Made by a program: the position numbers and the translations under genes. Below are positions 46,191 to 57,025 of a stretch of 64,000 bases of DNA, piece after piece. The stretch covers positions 3,847,355-3,911,354 of the forward strand of contig OY811988.1 of NCBI GenBank assembly GCA_963681505.1, read 5' to 3'. The notes under the pieces were generated by a model. That model was not told the DNA's origin. It was given only the letters and a program-made list of their open reading frames with translations, and searched no databases. This DNA comes from Eunapius fragilis. Lineage: Eukaryota > Porifera > Demospongiae > Spongillida > Spongillidae. The first letter of the stretch is position 1, and each line of letters starts with the position of its first letter.

Positions 46191-47278
46191 TGTGAATGGC
46201 TATTTGAAAACCTGTAGTTATATTAATTAAGGGTAGTCTTAATAGATTCTATGGCTAAAAATGTAAGTTGCATGTCTCACCGTGTCGTTCACATCTTTGA
46301 CAGTTCCAGGCCAAATGAACCGTTCACTGATCCTGCTCAAAGTTCGCTTCACTCCCATTTACCCGGACAACATTCAAAACAACGCTACTGTAACTATCTT
46401 AACTCCAACAAACATTATTTTCATTGTCTATATACCCAAGACGTGCGGATGATACACAATTGCGTTCATTAGCCAAATTGAAATAACAAACTTTGAATTA
46501 ACAATTATGTTTTGATAAATCTTAGCTAACGAATACAATTGTAACGGTGGAAGTAAAAGAATGGTATTGCATTCCTGGCCAGAGTTATGGGTCGATGTCC
46601 GAAATTTCTGGCAATGTCTCACGAGAAAGTTTTGAAGCATGAAATACGCTTTTCAGTCAGATTAAAACGTGTAGCCGCAAAACATTCTTTAATTCCTGGA
46701 CACCGACCGGCCGAATAAAACCCGAATTATACAAATGAAATCGGATACGGACATATGCATGCACATACATCTGTAAAAGGTCCACACCATAGATTATAGG
46801 GCACTCTATACTATGGACGGCTTACCCCCCCCCCCCCCCCCCCCCCCGACGGCTTATTTTCAGTTGCATGCACACCCAGCAAACCCGGATAAGTGGCTGG
46901 GAAGGGTGCAACCGCTGCAAATTTTGTAACTGTATTGTTCACCCCCAATCATTGCAATGCACATTACTAAGGGCGGGAAACTCGTCCCGTTGTATTAGCG
47001 AGTTCAATTACTTCATTCAAGATCTAGTCTGATTGTCGTCTTCATGCCCCTACATGTACATGTATACTGTACCCTGCAAGTTTAACTGACGAATTATTGT
47101 TTATATACAATGCACAGGCAATTAGGCGCGGCGTTATAATTGTATAGCGCACTGCACTGTCAGCTATTAAGATGCATGCTGACCGTCTCGGATTACTAGT
47201 ATAGAGTCTGACCTCCCTGTAATTTGCATGTACATTTTAATCAGCTGGTGTACAGTTTTATGGTGATATCCCCTGCTC
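46191..47278. other. Unique DNA between left arm and hydrolase gene
   Basis: It contains C23 at 46825-46847 and no supported gene. The open frames 46251-46472 and 46640-46428 overlap on opposite strands without motifs. Confidence 0.4.
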
Positions 47279-47309
47279 TGACGTCACATGAATAAGGTCT
47301 ATATATAAG
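47279..47309 (+). promoter_or_regulatory. CRE-like palindrome and TATA box of the hydrolase gene
   Basis: TGACGTCA, the full CREB/ATF palindrome, lies at 47279-47286 and TATATATAAG at 47300-47309, 45 bp before the ATG at 47354. This is a normal eukaryotic polymerase II arrangement and argues that the bacterial-type gene is, or was, a host-expressed nuclear gene rather than contamination. Confidence 0.6.
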
Positions 47310-47353
47310 TTCCACCGTGCAAGCAGTAATAATACAGCAAAAAATATATATAT

Positions 47354-47831
47354 ATGGCGATGTTTGCATACCAAGTTCTGCTGCTCGCAAGCGTCTACTG
47401 CGTCGCCATGGGAGACGACGTAAAGGTGCTGGCTCAGACAATATGGGGCGAGGCACGCGGTGAAGGCAAAGGGGGAATGGAAGCCGTGGCCTCTGTCATC
47501 ATCAACCGAGCTGACTACCCGCCCAAAGGAAAGCTGTGGTGGGGGCATAGCGTCGAGGAGGTCTGTCAGAAACCTTATCAATTCGAAGTTTGGAACGTGG
47601 GTAACCCGAATCGAGCGCTTATGCTTGCGGTTACTGCATGAGAACGACGCACAATTCCGCATGGCTCTAGAGATCGCAAGGAAGGCAGTAGCACGTCAGC
47701 TTCCGGACCGAACAAATGGCGCCACACACTACTATGCGTACCTGAAGATAGCACCACCGAGTTGGGCCAACGGTCGCACACCAACAGCAACGATCGGAGG
47801 CCACAAATTTTATCGGGTTGGACCCTATTAG
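47354..47831 (+). pseudogene. SleB/Hydrolase_2-type cell wall hydrolase, secreted, one frameshift
   Basis: An intronless frame begins with a signal peptide (residues 1-20, hydrophobic VLLLASVYCVAMG) and continues into the catalytic domain of SleB-like peptidoglycan hydrolases: IWGEARGEGKGG with the expected catalytic Glu33, AVASVIINR, PYQFEVW and NPNRALML. It then stops at 47639-47641. The +1 frame resumes at once with ENDAQFRMALEIARKAV, LPDRTNGATHYYAY and PTATIGGHKFYR, the rest of the domain, to a stop at 47831. One extra T at 47639 explains the break; all remaining motifs are intact. It is therefore a very young pseudogene, an allele, or a sequencing error. The family is bacterial (spore and cell-wall lysis), so lateral transfer is likely, perhaps with a role against bacteria. 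The gene sits in the centre of the 7-kb inverted repeat. Confidence 0.88.
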
Positions 47832-47909
47832 GCGCGTTGTTTGATTCTATATATTCATGCGGGGATATATTCATCCGGGGTGTGTTCAGTTGTCATTATA
47901 TCGGAAGGC

Positions 47910-50058
47910 TTTAAGCTGCTTAAGCGCTGCACGAATTTTCGGATACTAATCCGCGAATAGCTCAGTTGCGTTTCGAACGTTCTGACTTCTGAGGAATTAC
48001 ACTGACCTACCTGCATATACATACTCGGGGGGGGGTGGGGGGGGGGGTGGGTGGGGGTGGGGGGGTGGGGTGGGTGGGTGGGGGGGGGGTGTCATGGCAA
48101 AAGTGGAAACGGTCCGCTATTCAGATCATAGTTAACTATACACGCAAAGTCTGTCCTAGTTTTTTATTCTTCAGCTGGAAGACAATGTGTCTGGTTTGCT
48201 ATTACAATTGTAAGTTTATACCAAGGCGCCACGTGTACTAAAGGAAGAGTGATGAATTATATAAATTATAAATGCATTCAAGTGTGCATGCTCAGTGAAT
48301 ACATACATGATGCATATACAAACAAAACGCATTCTGCATGTGATGCAATAGATGCTGAATTTGAAATTATTATGTTGAGCTGTGATCAATGCCCAGTAAC
48401 TCTATTGATTTGATTCCATTGATTCCAAAATTAATTGTTCTATATACAAGTAATGATAATTATATGCAGGAAGATGAATGCCTTGAATTACAATGATCCA
48501 CTACAATAGTGTATAACACTAACTGCATGCCTAGAAGAATAGCTGAAGTTCTTTTTATAATGACTTCCCCATGCCGCATACATCAAATAACTGAAGGGAT
48601 GGGGAGGAGGTATAAGGAGAGGAGGAAGGGAGTGGTGTGGGTACCATGATGATAAAGCACCCCATCCCTCGGGCCCCTCCTCCACACACACATATCCCTG
48701 CACGTGACCATGTGAGGAGTGTTGCTGTTTCCTCCATTAGGAGGATGGTGGTACACATCCAACACCTCACGTGTAAGCATAAACATGCATTAAAAATTTC
48801 CGTGTTTATATGGACATGTATTACTTATTTGATTATTTACTGCCTATGCATATTGCTGGAACCATATGAAGGGAAGGGATGTAGGGTCATATGTACACTT
48901 CACATTTAAAGTATTCACACGTCATGGTAAAGTTTATGCACCATATACTGTTCTTAGTGTGATTTATCAAACCAGCGAATCCTTGCAGCGAATGCATGGT
49001 TTTGCCCAAGATTATTACAATATCATAGAGTAGCACCTAATTCCTCAGGGGAGTTGTGGGGGACGGGACATGTCAGTGGACTCTTATTAGAATGGGATGT
49101 TCAGAACTGGTTTGATAAATCTCACTAAGAACAGTATATGGTGCATAGACTTTACCATGACATGTGAACACTTTACATGTGATGTGTACATATGACCCAC
49201 AGGGTCACCATTACATCCCTTCCCTACATATGGTTCCAGCAATATGCACAGGCAGTAAATAAGCAAATAAGTAATACATGTCCATGTAAACATGGGGAAA
49301 TTGTTAATGCATGTTTATGCTTACACGTGAGGTGTTGGATGTGTACCAACACCCTCCTAATGGAGGAAACAGCAACACTCCTCACATGGTTACGTGCAGG
49401 GATATGTGGGGGGGGTGGGGGGCCAGAGGGATGGTACCCACACCACTCCCTTCCTCTTCTCCTTATGCCTCCTTCCCCCCCCCCCACCCCCCCTTCAGTT
49501 CATTATAAAAAGAACTTCAGCTCAGACGGTATTCTTCTAGGCATGCAGTTAGAGTTATACACTATTGTAGTGAATCATTATTTTTCAAGGCATTCATCTT
49601 CCTGCATATAATTATCATTACTTGTGTATAGAACAATTAATATTGGAATCAAAGAAATCAAATCAATAGAGTTACTGGGCATAATAATTGCAAATTCAGC
49701 ATCTATTGCATCACATGCAGCATGCGTTTTGCTTGTATATGCATCATGTATGTATAATTTATATAATTCATCACTCTCCCTTTAGTACACGTGGCGCCTT
49801 GGTATAAACTTACAATTGTAATAGCAAGCCAGACACATTGTCCTCCAGCTGAAGAATAAAAAAGCAAGGACAGACTTTGCGTGTATAGTTAACTATGATC
49901 TGAATAGCGGACCGTTTTTTGGCTAGACAGGACCAGTTTTGGCGGACAAATATGGTCCGGGCGGACCAATTTGGCGTCCAAAGGTGGTCCGGCCGGACCA
50001 ATTTTGGCGACCAAAAGTGGTCCGCCGGACCACTTTTAGGTAGGACCACTTTTGCCAT

Positions 50059-50093
<35 letters not shown>

Positions 50094-50240
50094 AATACGT
50101 TTATGCAGGTATAGTAGGTCAGTATAATTCCTCAGAAGTCAGAACGTTCGAAACGCAACTGAGCTATTCGCGGATTAGTGTCCGTAAAATTTGTGCAGCG
50201 CTTAAGGCGGCTGCACACGGGCTACGTAACTTTACGCATA
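47910..50240. repeat. Nested palindrome: partial arm copy facing the right arm
   Basis: A direct copy of the inner arm (about 47918-48975) is followed by its own inverted copy, with only about 110 bp (48976-49085) of non-mirrored DNA between. Shared words include CCAACACCTCACGTGTAAGC, ATTACTTATTTG, ATATTGCTGGAACCATATG and GATTTATCAAACCAG. The loop contains the CGAATGCATGGTTTTGCCCA word that belongs to the inverted copy. Low-complexity G-rich DNA (48027-48090) replaces the poly-G tract of the other copies. Confidence 0.85.
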
Positions 50241-50315
50241 GCGGAAAGTTTCCCCGGAAAGTTACGTAGCTTTATGTAGCCTGTGTGAAGCCGCCTTAAG
50301 TGGTAACTCGTTAAC

Positions 50316-50500
50316 ATGCCTAGCGAATCAGAGTCAGATGATGATCTGCTTGAGCAAGCGTATGGCTATAAAGGTAATGGGACATACCCAGAAGGATGTA
50401 CGTAGAACAAAAAAAAAAGAAGGAAAGCGGAAAAGTTGGTTTTAGTGAATGGTGAAGTGCGCTTGAAAAAGAAGACAAAAGGAACGAATGAGGTAGGCAA
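50316..50500 (+). other. Possible short exons in the arms (acidic start, Lys/Arg-rich second block)
   Basis: In the right arm ATG at 50316 opens MPSESESDDDLLEQAYGYK before GTAATG, followed after 32 bp by a basic block (RRKAEKLVLVNGEVRLKKKT) ending before GTAGGC. The left-arm copy (ATG at 45125, minus strand) has 9 instead of 10 A in the run and only there are the phases compatible. The intron would be unusually short. Coding potential is plausible but unproven. Confidence 0.25.
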
Positions 50501-51597
50501 AAAATTGCATTCGTAAATTTCGTGCCTTTATAGTGCGAGAAAAAAGTTGGTAGAGCTCTTGGAATATAGCGATCGATGCCCGCGTTGGTTTGCTCGCTCA
50601 TACATGTAGATGATTTAAAGAGGGATTGGAAGCATTTTAGGTGAGAGCATACTTACGTACTGGGCTCCCCGTGATACAGTAAAAACTATCCCTTGATGTC
50701 CGACATCCTATATGACTATGTGCTTCAAAAGGCGGCCAGTTCGTGTAGTTTGAAATATGCTTCATCTCGCTGTTTAATTCTATTTTTAGCCTAATACCTT
50801 GCAATTGCATGATGTGCGTTTGTTTGTAACGCTCTCTGCGCATCGTAGAAAGTAGTCCACTTTTGTCGAATATGGCCCAGCCAAACGCTCAAAAAAACGA
50901 ACACACGCGGACAGGCAGACAGTACACTGAGTACAGACAGACAGGCAGATGATCCACGCATTAATACATGTAAATAGAGTACTAACGTGATGTCATACTA
51001 TCATCGTTTATGTGCATTTGGATCTAGGTACATGTACCAAAGTTGTAAAATTTTAATGAGACGCGGATGGGCGACGAGAAAGTCAGTGACTTGAATATGC
51101 AAATTTTTCTGGTTCAGAAGAGAGTTTTTTTTTTTAAAACCCTTTCTAACGCTGCCAAATAGTTGTAATTCGAAGCTGTCTCTCACGGACAGTGCCGTAA
51201 AACACCGTGCGAAGAGCATAGATTATGAAACAACAAACTAAAGCTATTGGAGTTTTGTAATGATCTACGTTCACCCATTATTTAAAAAGTAATAGTTCCA
51301 GTTTTTAAAAGAAAGAATAGGAGAATGTTGTAACTTATGTAATTGGTTTGGAATGGACCTCTAAACATGACTAAGGGCAGCTACTTTTACCATGCAGACA
51401 TGCAGGTGCACAGGATATGCAAATAATCGCATTTTGATGGTAATTACAAAATTTTATAATTCTGGAGGGAGAGATGTTAAAAGAGATGGATTGGGATGAG
51501 CGCTCATCTTAAAGACAGATTGTTCTCAGGAGCAGAGCTAAGCGAAGTTGTTCGAAATATATATAGAAGATGAATCCATTTGTACAGTTTAAGCAGA

Positions 51598-52020
51598 CAT
51601 GGTACTACCAAGGGAAGAATGTCTCTTGAGCGATTATAGTAAGAATAAAAGCGCGAGAAAAATCACGTAAACAATTTATTCTTAAGATTCCAATAGAGTC
51701 TTGCTTCGTGCAATGCCAATGTTCCTATCAATTCTAAAATAAGACCGTAGGTATATATACACGATTCATAACCTGGGGTGTCGGTTCACCTTTAGTAAGT
51801 AGATATGTGACTGCTAGCTACTTACTCTGCCTTCATTAATTGACAGTGGGTGACATTTAAGAAGTAACTTACTTTCTATATACTGTGCGCGTGCTGCAGA
51901 CTCATCCCACGCTGACAAAGAATTGTTTTGTAACAGTATCCGAAATTGATATGCCCACTGATTCTCATATCATAGCAACGCCCAACAGTAGGCATGTTAT
52001 AAATAATCTCTTTCATAGTG
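51598..52020 (+). repeat. Dispersed repeat, copy 1 (partner about 56750-57025)
   Basis: Both copies share, in order, GGTACTACCAAGGGAAGAATG, TACTCTGCCTTCATTAAT, GACAGTGNGTGACATT and TGATATGCCCACNGATTCTC with CATATCATAGCAACGCCCAA. Copy 1 has an extra segment in its first half. No coding capacity is seen. Confidence 0.85.
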
Positions 52021-52150
52021 TGGGATTCGTATTGGCGCCATTGTGTTTTAGCCATTGTGGGCGTCATTTCTGGCCATATACATTAAACGAGGCACATATG
52101 TGGGCTGTATATTAGTTGCTATATTTGGCACAGATATGCTGCTAACTATA

Positions 52151-52433
52151 CAAGTGATAAAAACATTCTCTATGCGAGAAGGTTGGTGGTATATAGGAAT
52201 CAAAGGCGGTGGTGGTGTAAAAAGCAAGGGAACAAGGATTGTGATTGAAAAGGAAAAAAGAAATAGACCTATATTAGCAGCATGTCGTCATGTTTAACTG
52301 TGTGTGCTAATATAGGTCTATTTCATTTTTCCTTTTCAATCACAATCCTTGTTCCCTTGCTTTTTACACCACCACCGCCTTTGATTCCTATATACCACCA
52401 ACCTTCTCGCATAGAGAATGTTTTTATCACTTG
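52151..52433. mobile_element. Nearly perfect 283-bp foldback element, AAACATTCTCT family
   Basis: CAAGTGATAAAAACATTCTC at 52151-52170 is exactly inverted at 52414-52433. The arms (about 129 bp) match almost perfectly to TAGACCTATATTAGCA / TGCTAATATAGGTCTA, leaving a loop of only 25 bp (52280-52304). It is the youngest of three relatives in the window (64-180, 1047-1275). Near-identity of the arms implies recent formation or ongoing arm correction. Confidence 0.9.
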
Positions 52434-52623
52434 TTTCCTACATTTTTTGGTAGATTTAGTATTGTATTTAGTTTTTGAAAAGTAACCATGTAGCAAGAAT
52501 GTCAAATGACAGTTTTATTTTAGAATCTCGTGGCCATGCAATTTTTTGAGGTGTGGGTGTACCATTAAAACACACAGTATTACTATTTAAACAATAAGTA
52601 CAAGTATTTCATTTATAACCCAG

Positions 52624-52769
52624 GAGCATGTCATCTTGTATAGGATATACTGCTGTATATTCTGGACCAGGATATACTTCTGTATATCCAGGATATATAG
52701 CAGGTAGAGCAGGTGGAGCTAATCCTGCAGCTGGACATGGAACCACTCCTGGACCTGGACCTGAAACAG
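52624..52769 (+). CDS. Candidate internal exon, Gly/Tyr/Pro-rich repeats
   Basis: Bounded by an acceptor (TATAACCCAG) and donor (GAAACAG|GTGATT), the frame reads SSCIGYTAVYSGPGYTSVYP, then GYIAGRAGGANPAAG and PGPGPET. The short repeat GYT-x-VY-x-GPGY and the composition resemble structural or disordered secreted proteins. No adjoining exons were identified on either side, so the gene is only glimpsed. Confidence 0.4.
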
Positions 52770-53939
52770 GTGATTTAAACAACCATTAGTTAAAACAAAT
52801 TCTCCACTGCAAGTGAAGCCATATAATACATCAGACAAAGATTACATGTACCCACTGATCTCACGCTATTACACAATACGTTGTCATCAGCAACTTTGAT
52901 ACTATTAGATATAAATTATGCACCACAATACACATTAACATTATTACGAAATTGTTGTCAGCGAACAGCGTGCACATATTTCAACAACAGCACGGAGAGA
53001 GATGCAATATCTTCCGCTGTAACTGTTGCATAAAATATTTTAGCGATACACTATACATGTTATAATTTATGTCCAGATCCAACATTCATGGTGTAACGCA
53101 CCTTCGGGGTGGTCGCTTTGATGGTCCTTTCAGTAGCGCGCTTGACACCTTGTCGTGTCTTGTATTGCACTCGTTTGGCATATCTGTAGGTGTACGAGTA
53201 GCTAGTTGTTGCCGGGTTTTTTTTTCTGTAAGGGCGGTGGTGTGGGGGAGACACATTCTAATTGGAGCCTCTTGCTTCACATTATCTGCTGTAGACTGTA
53301 TACCGTAGTATCTGATCGCGTATGTAGTTCCACCGACAGAATTCGAAAGTTATGCTATATAAGAAGCTATAGTATAGAAATCAATTCGGTCAAAACAATT
53401 ATATGCGATAGTGTCGGGTACTTACGTGTATGGTAGTTTTGGCTTTCATTTCAATTAAGCTGCGTAACGAATGATAAGAGTTGAGAGTAACGCACAGGCG
53501 TCATGCAGAAAATGATACCTTGAATATTCGTCAGGAGCCTTCCTATAACGTTATCGCTGCTCCATTCCGTTTCTCAACCATTTGGCATTATGGTTGGACA
53601 TTTATACATGGAGCCGTAGGGACCCGAAAAGGCTCTTGGATTCAGTGCGTATACCTCTTCCACAGCGTGCGGGAATATTAAGAATTTGAATCATGCCCAC
53701 GACACGTGGCTATTATTGCATTAAAAAATAGCTAGCTGATGTAATTGGGTATTTTTAACCGAATACCAAATGAGGTACTATTCGCTTTAGTTAATTGCCC
53801 GAACAGTTAGGCGTCTAACAGACCCCCGAAGATAACCTGCGGACGCATCCTGAAGCGATTGGTACACTTGGCGTGCTTTACAAACGTTCCTGTCGTGAGT
53901 TATACTCTCCGGAAGGAAGAAGAATAAGAAGAAGCCGAC

Positions 53940-54150
53940 GGAGGAGAAATTTTAGGTGGGACTGGGTACGGACGATGGAGACGAGTATTTTTGTTCTCTA
54001 AAAGTACACCGTCTTGTGACACAAATACAACGCAGAACTGTTGTCCTTTTTTATATCGCTCGAATGCCACTAAAAGCGAAGTGACCCGATTCTTAAATGT
54101 CCCGCTAGACGTGAGTGACGTTTTTTTAATGACATTCATGATACTGTTGG
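53940..54150 (+). repeat. Dispersed repeat, inverted partner at about 57430-57590
   Basis: GGGACTGGGTACGGAC, ACGAGTATTTTTGTTCTCTA, TATCGCTCGA, GCGAAGTGACC and GACATTCATNATAC occur here and, on the minus strand in the same order, at 57430-57590. Confidence 0.8.
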
Positions 54151-55536
54151 ATTCCTATATGGAACCTACTCGCGTAGGTTCCGATGTACCGGAAACCATA
54201 TATGTGCCCCGTATATGATACAATGAAGTGCGTTAGTTCATATTTGATACATTTTCGAAATTTCCTGGGTGTGTATACCAAATTGGGTACTACTAGCTCG
54301 CTTTTGTATTTCGCCCAATGTGTCATACGTGTATCTGACCATCAAAGATAAATCCGGATATATGCCTCAAGGATTGGTGCTGTTGGCGCTCTTCAATATA
54401 GTATCCAGCTCGAGTTCTTCGTGGCGGAATGAAGGAGAACAAAATAAGCGCAAATAATGTGATTCTCTAGTTAGTGTGAGAAACATGGCTGTGTAAACAG
54501 TTGCCTAGTACCACTGATGAAGTACCAATGTTATGAAGAATTTTTAAAAATTCTTTGCATCTAATTATGATACCATCTGCTTGGAACAGAAGTACGCAAT
54601 TAGTACCAAAAGATTTATTATATCAATGTGATATGCCTGGTATATACTCACGAATGCATGCAAGATAGAAACTATATCCATTCTTGATGCACAATGAAAT
54701 CAGTTGGACTCCTTAATTAATGCATCTTGCCTACATATGCATGCCATTAACTTTCGTGTTAAAATACGCATGTATAAACTTCTGCCCCCAAGCACGCACA
54801 ACCACATGCACAAACGTACGCACATAGATGCACACACCGTGCATATATACAAACGTGTTTGCGGACAAAATCACCCACACACACACACGATAACGCATCC
54901 CCGCAGCACCACACATGTGGGAACTTATACCACTGTGTACTCGCCTGCATATTTTTCTCACGAAATTTATTGTCAAAACAAATATGCTCCCACCTCTTCC
55001 AAGAACTGGCATCTGTATAGGGTTGCAATTAAATGTAGCCTTTAAAGGCTTCCGTTGCTATGGTATAACAATAATTAGTTGGCGGCTTCAACAATTCCTA
55101 CACTCCGAAATTCATTCAAGAGTTATTGCACCCTGTATGGTCAAATCCTCTAGGTGCATGTGTATGTTTATCCAAACAACGAGAGTTTTATAATTGCCTG
55201 GTATTGGATATAATATACTGCAGAAAGACGGTGCACTGCATAATAGATGCAAACATTTGTTTCAATGGGATAGCTTCATCAGATTGAAATACCCAATAAA
55301 TGGTCACTGTTATGATGAATGCATCAAGTGGGTGAATTAACTCTCAATCATGTTACAATTTGGAGCATAATATGCATATTTCATGCGCACGACAGGATTT
55401 CCAGCATGTGCTATAAGTTCATAATTACAGCGACAGATCTTCCTCATAGGGTAAAATATTTTCGCCGCTCCACAATTTCCTAGCGACAGCATTACTACAT
55501 GTATACGACACCCGATACCGTATCATATAGTCGTCT
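54151..55536. other. 1.4 kb upstream of the secreted-protein gene, no gene seen
   Basis: Open frames around 54704-55045 on both strands overlap an (AC)-rich stretch and carry no motif. Confidence 0.4.
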
Positions 55537-55546
55537 TATATAAATA
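55537..55546 (+). promoter_or_regulatory. TATA box of the secreted-protein gene
   Basis: TATATAAATA lies 46 bp before the ATG at 55592, a normal distance for a polymerase II promoter with a short 5' untranslated region. Confidence 0.6.
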
Positions 55547-55591
55547 TGCACAACAGATTACGAACAGGCATACATTAAAGCATCAATAGCC

Positions 55592-56285
55592 ATGCACGGA
55601 CGAGGCATCTCCGCTACTATCTGCGCAACAATCCTTTGCATTTTAGTCGTAAGGGTGCAATGCACACCTCCGACCCAGTCAGAAAAGCAAAAGCTCAGCG
55701 ATCTGTTAACCAAATATGAAGCTATCAGCACTTTGGAAGATCAGGTGAGTTGTCCAATGGCAGCGCGGTATATGGTGTTGAACTGAAGTCCTCTCTTAGT
55801 TTGCTGTGAACGGTTCAAGCCTGGCGCAGTATCATACGGCGTGCTCAATGCTTCGCCATAATAATTTGGTACAATGTAATGGCACAGGCGATAGCCAAGC
55901 TTCGAGGATCCTTGCGTGCAACTATGTCAAGGTAATGCTCAGTGTGCACTATTCAATAAGGCTTATATAGCGTGCATAAAGTTAATATGCTTCGTCCAGA
56001 CAATCTCAAGACTAATGTTTATTTCGTTTCGCATTTAATTATGCTATAACGATGTAGAAGATTTACTCTACTTACAACTGTACTGACGTCATCGATGTAT
56101 TGTGCATGATCGAGGAGATCAGATCACTCAACGTTACCGATGTGCTAGCAGATCTCTGGACTTATGCGCCCACCGACCTTTACGCACCTATGAACTGGGT
56201 CAACGCTCCCAACCAAAGAAGTCTTTGTCAGTGGATGAAAAATTCATTCCAAAACTGGCAATCTCCTTGGCAATTTCTCTGCTAA
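55592..56285 (+). CDS. Small secreted cysteine-rich protein, three exons
   Basis: Exons 55592-55744, 55800-55931 and 56058-56285 join in phase 0 through GT..AG introns of 55 and 126 bp, giving 170 residues. Residues 1-24 are a signal peptide (ATICATILCILVVRVQC). The mature part has cysteines at 66, 77, 91, 103, 111, 152 and 170 and four N-glycosylation sequons (N55, N78, N102, N120). The third exon has an acidic helix, DVIDVLCMIEEI, and a Trp-rich end. No family is recognised. Size, signal and sequons suggest an extracellular glycoprotein. A TATA box precedes it and AATAAA lies at 56579-56584. Confidence 0.75.
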
Positions 56286-56749
56286 TATACTCTTTAATCT
56301 GGGAGTGACGACCTTATTAATTGTATGCATAAATTCTCATTAACTATGAATATCAACAAGTGGAATGCAAATGAAAATGATAATCGATCCTGCATGGGGA
56401 GGTCAATTGTCGACATCATTAAAAACGTGATTCACCGCGTGACTGATTTATTTATACCCATCCCGCATCCTGAAAAATTACACTTCAAGACATAATGTAC
56501 CTATCTAATAATTCCGAAGTGTATAAATATAATGAAAAACTGCAAGTTTTTTCACAGTTTTTTTCTAATAATTTAACAATAAAAATTTACTCTTCGGAGT
56601 AATATGCCCCAGCCCGGCTAGGTTAATTGACTCTCTGAAGTATCGTCCTTCAACATGAATAGCAATTTATGCCACATATAAAGTTTTGAATAAAAATTAA
56701 TACATCAAGGCAGGAATGAGTAAGGAACTGTTTTTAAATTGACATTGGT

Positions 56750-57025
56750 ATAGTACTACCAAGGGAAGAATGTCCATGGGATGTCACTGAATTCACATTT
56801 AATAAGTAGATATATAACTGTTAACTGCTTACTCTGCCTTCATTAATCGACAGTGAGTGACATTAAAGAAGTAACTGACTTTCTTTATACTATGTGTGTG
56901 CTTTGGACTCATCCGGATTGACAAATAATTTTTTTTTTTGTAACAGTATCTGAACTGATATGCCCACCGATTCTCATATCATAGCAACGCCCAACTGCAG
57001 GCATGTTATTAATAATCTCTTAATT
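56750..57025 (+). repeat. Dispersed repeat, copy 2 (partner 51598-52020)
   Basis: The shorter copy of the repeat described at 51598, on the same strand and about 5 kb away. Its end again reads ACGCCCAACTGCAGGCATGTT. It lies in the 3' region of the secreted-protein gene. Confidence 0.8.

Larger units (their letters stand above)
44212..51230. repeat. 7-kb inverted duplication enclosing a hydrolase gene
   Basis: TTTCATAATCTATGCTCTTC at 44212 is exactly inverted up to 51230, and the arms match almost base for base over about 1.3 kb (44212-45540 against 49900-51230). They keep matching with indels to about 46170 and down to about 48976. Differences seen are mainly homopolymer lengths: G20 at 45349-45368 against C32 at 50061-50092, and 9 against 10 T/A at about 45032/50410. 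The unique centre (about 46190-47900) holds the SleB-like gene. No target duplication was found at the outer borders, so it may be a composite foldback transposon or a segmental inverted duplication. An assembly artefact is not excluded. Confidence 0.88.

Noticed and set aside
47354..47831. A 42-bp intron instead of a frameshift in the hydrolase gene
   Set aside because: A GTAACC..ATGAG intron would remove the conserved NPNRALMLAVTA segment, whereas skipping one T at 47639 keeps every family motif.
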